From: Streptomyces sp. CB02009
GTDB taxonomy: Bacteria; Actinomycetota; Actinomycetes; Streptomycetales; Streptomycetaceae
NCBI RefSeq assembly: GCF_001905825.1
Contig: NZ_LIVV01000002.1
Location: 1,286,329-1,350,328, forward strand
Direction of reading: 5' to 3'
Length of the DNA stretch: 64,000 nt
The translations under genes were made by a program, and so were the position numbers. Numbering within the stretch: position 1 is the stretch's first letter; the number at the start of each line of letters is the position of its first letter. Below, piece by piece: positions 60,626 to 64,000 of this stretch. Under the pieces are notes generated by a model. That model did not search any database, was not told the origin of the DNA, and saw only the letters and a program-made list of their open reading frames with translations.

Positions 60626-63600
60626 CTACGGCTTCTGCGACGCGTGGAGGGCCGTCACCTCCTCGGAGCTGAGGGCCTTGTCGAAGGCGCGGACCTGGTC
60701 GACCGAGCCCTTCCAGAAGTCGACGTTCCCACCGCTCCACTTGGCCCGGCCCACGGACAGCGGCCCGGTGCTGACGTCCGCCGGCCCGGGGGTCGCCGTC
60801 GCCACCAGGGCGCCGTCGACGTACAGCCGGATCTCGTTCTTCGCGGCGTCACGGACACCGACGAGGTGGTACCAGCGGCCCGTCTCGGGGGTGGTGACGT
60901 AGCGGGCACGGATGCCGCCGGGGGTGCTGAAGGCGAAGGCGCCCTGCCCGTACTGCAGGTAGAAGGGGTTCTCCTGGCGCCGGCCGTCCTGGCTGACCAC
61001 GGTCGCGTAGTTGCCGGGCAGGGAGTCGAGCGTCGCCCAGGCCGACACCGAATAGCTTGTGGTGGTGTCGACGACGGGGCCCTCGGTCTCGGCGTACTGG
61101 CCCTGGCCGTCGAACTTCAGGGCGCTGCCGCTCACTCCGGGGGCCCAGGTGGTGCCCTCGGAGAACTTCAGGTCCTCGCCGTTGGGGCCGGCGTCCCGGG
61201 ACGTCGTCCCCGTTCCCTCGTCGAGGGCCCAGGAACCGCCGCCGCTGAGCTGGTCGCGCTCGCCGGCCGCGGCGCCGGCCGCGATGACCTTCCGGTTGAT
61301 CTCACGGACGCGGACCGGGTCGACCTTGATCTCCCTGCGGTCGTACGTGTAGAGGCCGTTGAGCTCGTTCTCCAGGTCGGAGATCTGGGTGTAGATGGAG
61401 CCGGAGAGCTCGGCGCCGGCGGCCTCCAGGTAGTACTTCTCCGTGTTCTCGACGTACTTGCGGGTGAGCGCCTCCTTGTCGGCGACGCCGCTGTAGATCA
61501 CGGTCGGCGCGCCGGGCCACATGTGACCGGGGGCGCGGAGGGTGAAGCCGCCGTGCTCGCCGTCCATCGCCGCGCGCTCGGCGTCGGGGAAGGCGGGGTC
61601 GGTGTTGTTGTAGTCGTGGTGGTCGATGATGTCGCCCTTGCCCGAGTCCCCCTTGGAGTTGCAGCAGTTGACACCGCTGTGGGCGTTGACGACGCGGGAC
61701 GGGTCAGCGGCCTTGACGGACTCGGCGATGCGACCGGTCTCCTCGCGGTTCCACTCTCCCCACCCCTCGTTGAAGACGATCCAGCCGATGACGGAGGGGG
61801 AGTTGTGGTGCTGGCGCATCATCTCGCGGCCCTGGTCGACGAAGGCCTGGTGGCCCGTCTCGTCGGTGAGGTCGCCCGAGACGAAGTCCTGCCAGACGAG
61901 CAGGCCGAGCCGGTCCGCGTGGTAGAACCAGCGCGGCGACTCCACCTTGATGTGCTTGCGCACGGCGTTGAAACCGAGCTTCTTGTGTGCTTCGAGGTCG
62001 AAGGCGAGGGCCTTGTCGCTGGGCTGGGTGTAGAGGCCGTCGGGCCAGAACCCCTGGTCGAGGGTGGCGAGGGAGTAGACGGGCTTGCCGTTCAGGACGA
62101 GCTTCTGGAAGCCGCCGACCTTCTCGATCGCGATCTTCCGCATGCCGAAGTAGCTCTGGACGGTGTCGGTCGACCGTCCCTGGACCAGCTTCACTTCGAG
62201 GTCGTAGAGGTACGGGTCGTCCGGGCTCCAGAGCCGCTGGTTCGCCACGGGCAGGCGGAGCGGCGTGTTGACCGGTCCGCCGACCCGGCCGACGACCTTG
62301 CCGCGGGCGTCCCGGGCGACGGCTTCGACGCGTGCGCCCGACGTGGCGTCGTCGGACGCGACGGTCACCGCCAGGCTGCCGGTGTCGATGTCGGGGGTGG
62401 TGACGACGTCGTCGATGGAGACGGGGGCGACCGGTTCCATCCAGACGGTCTGCCAGATCCCCGACGACTGGGTGTAGAAGATGCCGCCCGGGTTGGTGGA
62501 CTGCTTGCCCGTGGGCTGGTTCCGGCCGCCGGTGTCGGTGACCGCGACGACGACCTCCTGCGGACCGGTCCCCTTGACCGCGTCGGTGACGTCGGCGCTG
62601 AAGGCGTTGTAGCCGCCGGTGTGCTCGGCGACCTGCGTGCCGTTGACCCAGACGCGTGCCTGGTAGTCGACGGCGCCGAAGTTGAGCTTCAGGCGGTTGT
62701 CCTTGGCGCCCGTGCCGACCTTCCAGTCCTTCGGCACGTTCACGAGCCTGCGGTAGAACATGTGGTCCTCGTGCCGCTCGATGCCGGAGAGCTGCGACTC
62801 CACCGGGAACGGCACGATGATCTTCTCGTCGAGGTCCTTGCCGAAGGCGGGCTGCTCGCCGGCGCCCGCCCCGGAGAACTGCCAGGGACCGTTGAGGTTC
62901 TTCCACTTGCCGCGCACCTGCTGCGGGCGCGGGTACTCGGGCAGCGGGTTCTTCTCGTCCAGCCGGTCGCCCCATTCGGTGGTGAGCCGGTGGGTGGAGG
63001 CGTTCTTCGCGGAGCGGAGGATCCGCGGAACCGTCTCCCCGCCGTTCTTCAGCCCGCCCTTGCCGTCGTAGTCGACCCTGACCTGCTGGTTCTTCTGGAT
63101 CGGCTCGGAGAGGGTGACGAGGAGGGAGTCGCGGTCGTCCGGCGCGACCGTGACCGAGCGGATCGGCATGGGCGTGGTGTCGGCCTCGACCGTGAGGTGC
63201 TCCTTCACGGCGGCGAGATCGGAGACCTTTCCTTCGAATCGCGCCCGTAGCCGGCGGCCGCTCTCGTCCACGGTCAGCTCGACGGGATACACCTCGAAGT
63301 CGGCGGGCGGCGTGAACGCCGACTCCGGTACGAGCTGCTTGGCCATCGTCGGAGTCGACCAGCGCAGGAACATGTTGGCGCCACCGACGTCCTGGAACAT
63401 CTCCAGGCGGAAGTCGTGCTTCTCGCCGGCGGTGAGCCGGATCGAGGCGCTGGTCTGCTCCTTGTCCCAGTCGGGGATCCAGTGGTCGATGACCGGCTTC
63501 CCGTCGATGAAGAGGCGGAAGCCGTTGTCGCCGATGCCGTAGAACGTGTAGTCGCCGGTGGCCGGCGCCTCGATCCGGCCCGTCCAGCGGGCCGTGGTGT

Positions 63601-63946
63601 GCTCGGTCCGGCCGGTGAGGTTCTGGAAGGTGCCCGTGAGACCGGAGAAGTTGACCTGCGGGTCGAGGGACGTGCCGCCGAGCGTGGCGAAGTCCCGTGC
63701 GCCCGGCGCGGACATGCTGAAGTACTCACCCTTCAGGCCGTGCACCTCGATGGCGGGCTTCTCGGCGCTCGCGTTCTGGGCGGGCGTGTTCTGGGCGTTC
63801 GCGTTCCGGGCTGGAGCGGCGCTCGCGCCGCGGGGCTGTTCCGCGGCCGAGGCGGTGGGGAGCAGGGTGCTCGTGGGCAGCACCAGGGCCGCCGTTGTGA
63901 GGAGGGCCCACATTCTGGTGCGGGGCCGGATGTGGCGTCGTGTCAT
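60626..63946 (-). CDS. large secreted GH2 enzyme with PA14 and LamG domains
   Basis: A 1106-residue exported glycoside hydrolase. Signal peptide ends near TASAAE. PA14 domain (about 65-215): GLKGEYFSMSAPGARDFATL, FYGIGDNGFRLFIDGKPVID. GH2 sugar-binding, Ig-like and TIM-barrel domains follow (about 330-880), with YQARVWVNGTQVAEHTGGYN, the acid/base Glu in VIGWIVFNEGWGEWNREET and HHDYNN; the nucleophile Glu is probably in the AMDGEHGGFT segment. C-terminal LamG/concanavalin-like domain (about 905-1106). ATG 63946 has AGGAAAG upstream. The substrate is a beta-linked sugar such as beta-galactoside or glucuronide; not predictable. Confidence 0.92.
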   Translation of the reverse strand: MTRRHIRPRTRMWALLTTAALVLPTSTLLPTASAAEQPRGASAAPARNANAQNTPAQNASAEKPAIEVHGLKGEYFSMSAPGARDFATLGGTSLDPQVNFSGLTGTFQNLTGRTEHTTARWTGRIEAPATGDYTFYGIGDNGFRLFIDGKPVIDHWIPDWDKEQTSASIRLTAGEKHDFRLEMFQDVGGANMFLRWSTPTMAKQLVPESAFTPPADFEVYPVELTVDESGRRLRARFEGKVSDLAAVKEHLTVEADTTPMPIRSVTVAPDDRDSLLVTLSEPIQKNQQVRVDYDGKGGLKNGGETVPRILRSAKNASTHRLTTEWGDRLDEKNPLPEYPRPQQVRGKWKNLNGPWQFSGAGAGEQPAFGKDLDEKIIVPFPVESQLSGIERHEDHMFYRRLVNVPKDWKVGTGAKDNRLKLNFGAVDYQARVWVNGTQVAEHTGGYNAFSADVTDAVKGTGPQEVVVAVTDTGGRNQPTGKQSTNPGGIFYTQSSGIWQTVWMEPVAPVSIDDVVTTPDIDTGSLAVTVASDDATSGARVEAVARDARGKVVGRVGGPVNTPLRLPVANQRLWSPDDPYLYDLEVKLVQGRSTDTVQSYFGMRKIAIEKVGGFQKLVLNGKPVYSLATLDQGFWPDGLYTQPSDKALAFDLEAHKKLGFNAVRKHIKVESPRWFYHADRLGLLVWQDFVSGDLTDETGHQAFVDQGREMMRQHHNSPSVIGWIVFNEGWGEWNREETGRIAESVKAADPSRVVNAHSGVNCCNSKGDSGKGDIIDHHDYNNTDPAFPDAERAAMDGEHGGFTLRAPGHMWPGAPTVIYSGVADKEALTRKYVENTEKYYLEAAGAELSGSIYTQISDLENELNGLYTYDRREIKVDPVRVREINRKVIAAGAAAGERDQLSGGGSWALDEGTGTTSRDAGPNGEDLKFSEGTTWAPGVSGSALKFDGQGQYAETEGPVVDTTTSYSVSAWATLDSLPGNYATVVSQDGRRQENPFYLQYGQGAFAFSTPGGIRARYVTTPETGRWYHLVGVRDAAKNEIRLYVDGALVATATPGPADVSTGPLSVGRAKWSGGNVDFWKGSVDQVRAFDKALSSEEVTALHASQKP

Positions 63947-64000
63947 CGAATCTTTCCTCGGGGGCAGAGGGGAGTCGGAGCCGGACCGGGGGAGGGCGTG
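63947..64000 (-). promoter_or_regulatory. start of the upstream region of the GH2 gene
   Basis: 54 bp before the window edge. It contains only the ribosome site (AGGAAAG) and GC-rich sequence; any promoter lies outside. Confidence 0.5.

Noticed and set aside
60620..63250. 876-residue plus-strand open frame opposite the GH2 gene
   Set aside because: Mirror of a high-GC codon-biased gene; Val/Gly/Asp-rich with no domain, ribosome site or signal peptide.

Overview
The window is high-GC actinobacterial chromosome and almost certainly Streptomyces. Third codon positions are G/C-saturated, GTG and TTG starts are common, ATGA-type stop/start overlaps are frequent, and the gene families are typical of the genus: subtilisin-inhibitor-like protein, secreted glycoside hydrolases, tripeptidyl aminopeptidases, SHOCT/DUF6325 pair, mycothiol-type TIGR03086 protein. 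A class IV lanthipeptide cluster whose precursor looks like the venezuelin precursor points to S. venezuelae or a close relative (inference from memory of that peptide; no alignment could be run). I see no rRNA, tRNA, insertion sequence, phage or CRISPR array. About 52 protein genes are called.

Layout. 1-2.0 kb: start of an unknown gene, ADP-ribosylglycohydrolase, methyltransferase (all minus). 2.1-8.0 kb: an efflux/stress module, with an MacB-type permease, ATPase, adaptor and Cys-motif lipoprotein (minus) divergent from an OmpR-type two-component system (plus). 8.1-12.4 kb: TetR regulator, DHA2 exporter, SRPBCC protein and carotenoid-cleavage-type oxygenase; similar palindromes precede tetR and the exporter. 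12.5 kb: remnant of an S24/S26-like protein. 12.7-20.3 kb: an MFS exporter divergent from SBP-permease-ATPase-DUF364-GHMP kinase-PLP enzyme, with a Zur-box-like sequence in the shared promoter region. I read this as an uncharacterised, probably zinc-responsive, small-molecule metallophore or metal-uptake system; it is the most interesting locus here. 20.4-28.9 kb: M15 carboxypeptidase, a second-type LigA followed by nine 8-bp repeats, TIGR03086 protein, MFS/CGNR pair, secreted lipase, small stress-type genes. 29-37.2 kb: a hydrolase with a possible 17-residue leader ORF, a Ser/Thr kinase with a partner gene, two tandem tripeptidyl-aminopeptidase-like genes, a DMT transporter. 37.3-42.4 kb: venezuelin-type lanthipeptide cluster (venL, venA, venT, venH), with a hairpin between precursor and transporter genes. 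42.7-49.2 kb: SDR, sulfatase, NCS1 permease, methyltransferase, HIT-like protein, I36-like secreted protein. 49.4-57 kb: secreted Cys-motif protein, GH43-like enzyme, an HTH-membrane-ricin lectin protein, DUF2236 protein, universal stress protein, glucose-6-phosphate dehydrogenase. 57-64 kb: cytochrome b561, YqeB-like protein, chloroperoxidase-type hydrolase, SSI-family inhibitor, and a large PA14-GH2-LamG secreted enzyme.

Gene co-operation. Convergent pairs are usually separated by near-perfect hairpins (20366-20393, 27507-27557, 29932-29972, 48669-48716). Regulation is suggested mainly by palindromes in divergent or upstream regions (8078, 8857, 14095, 47099, 59681, 59876). All functions are read from motifs and context; no database search was possible.
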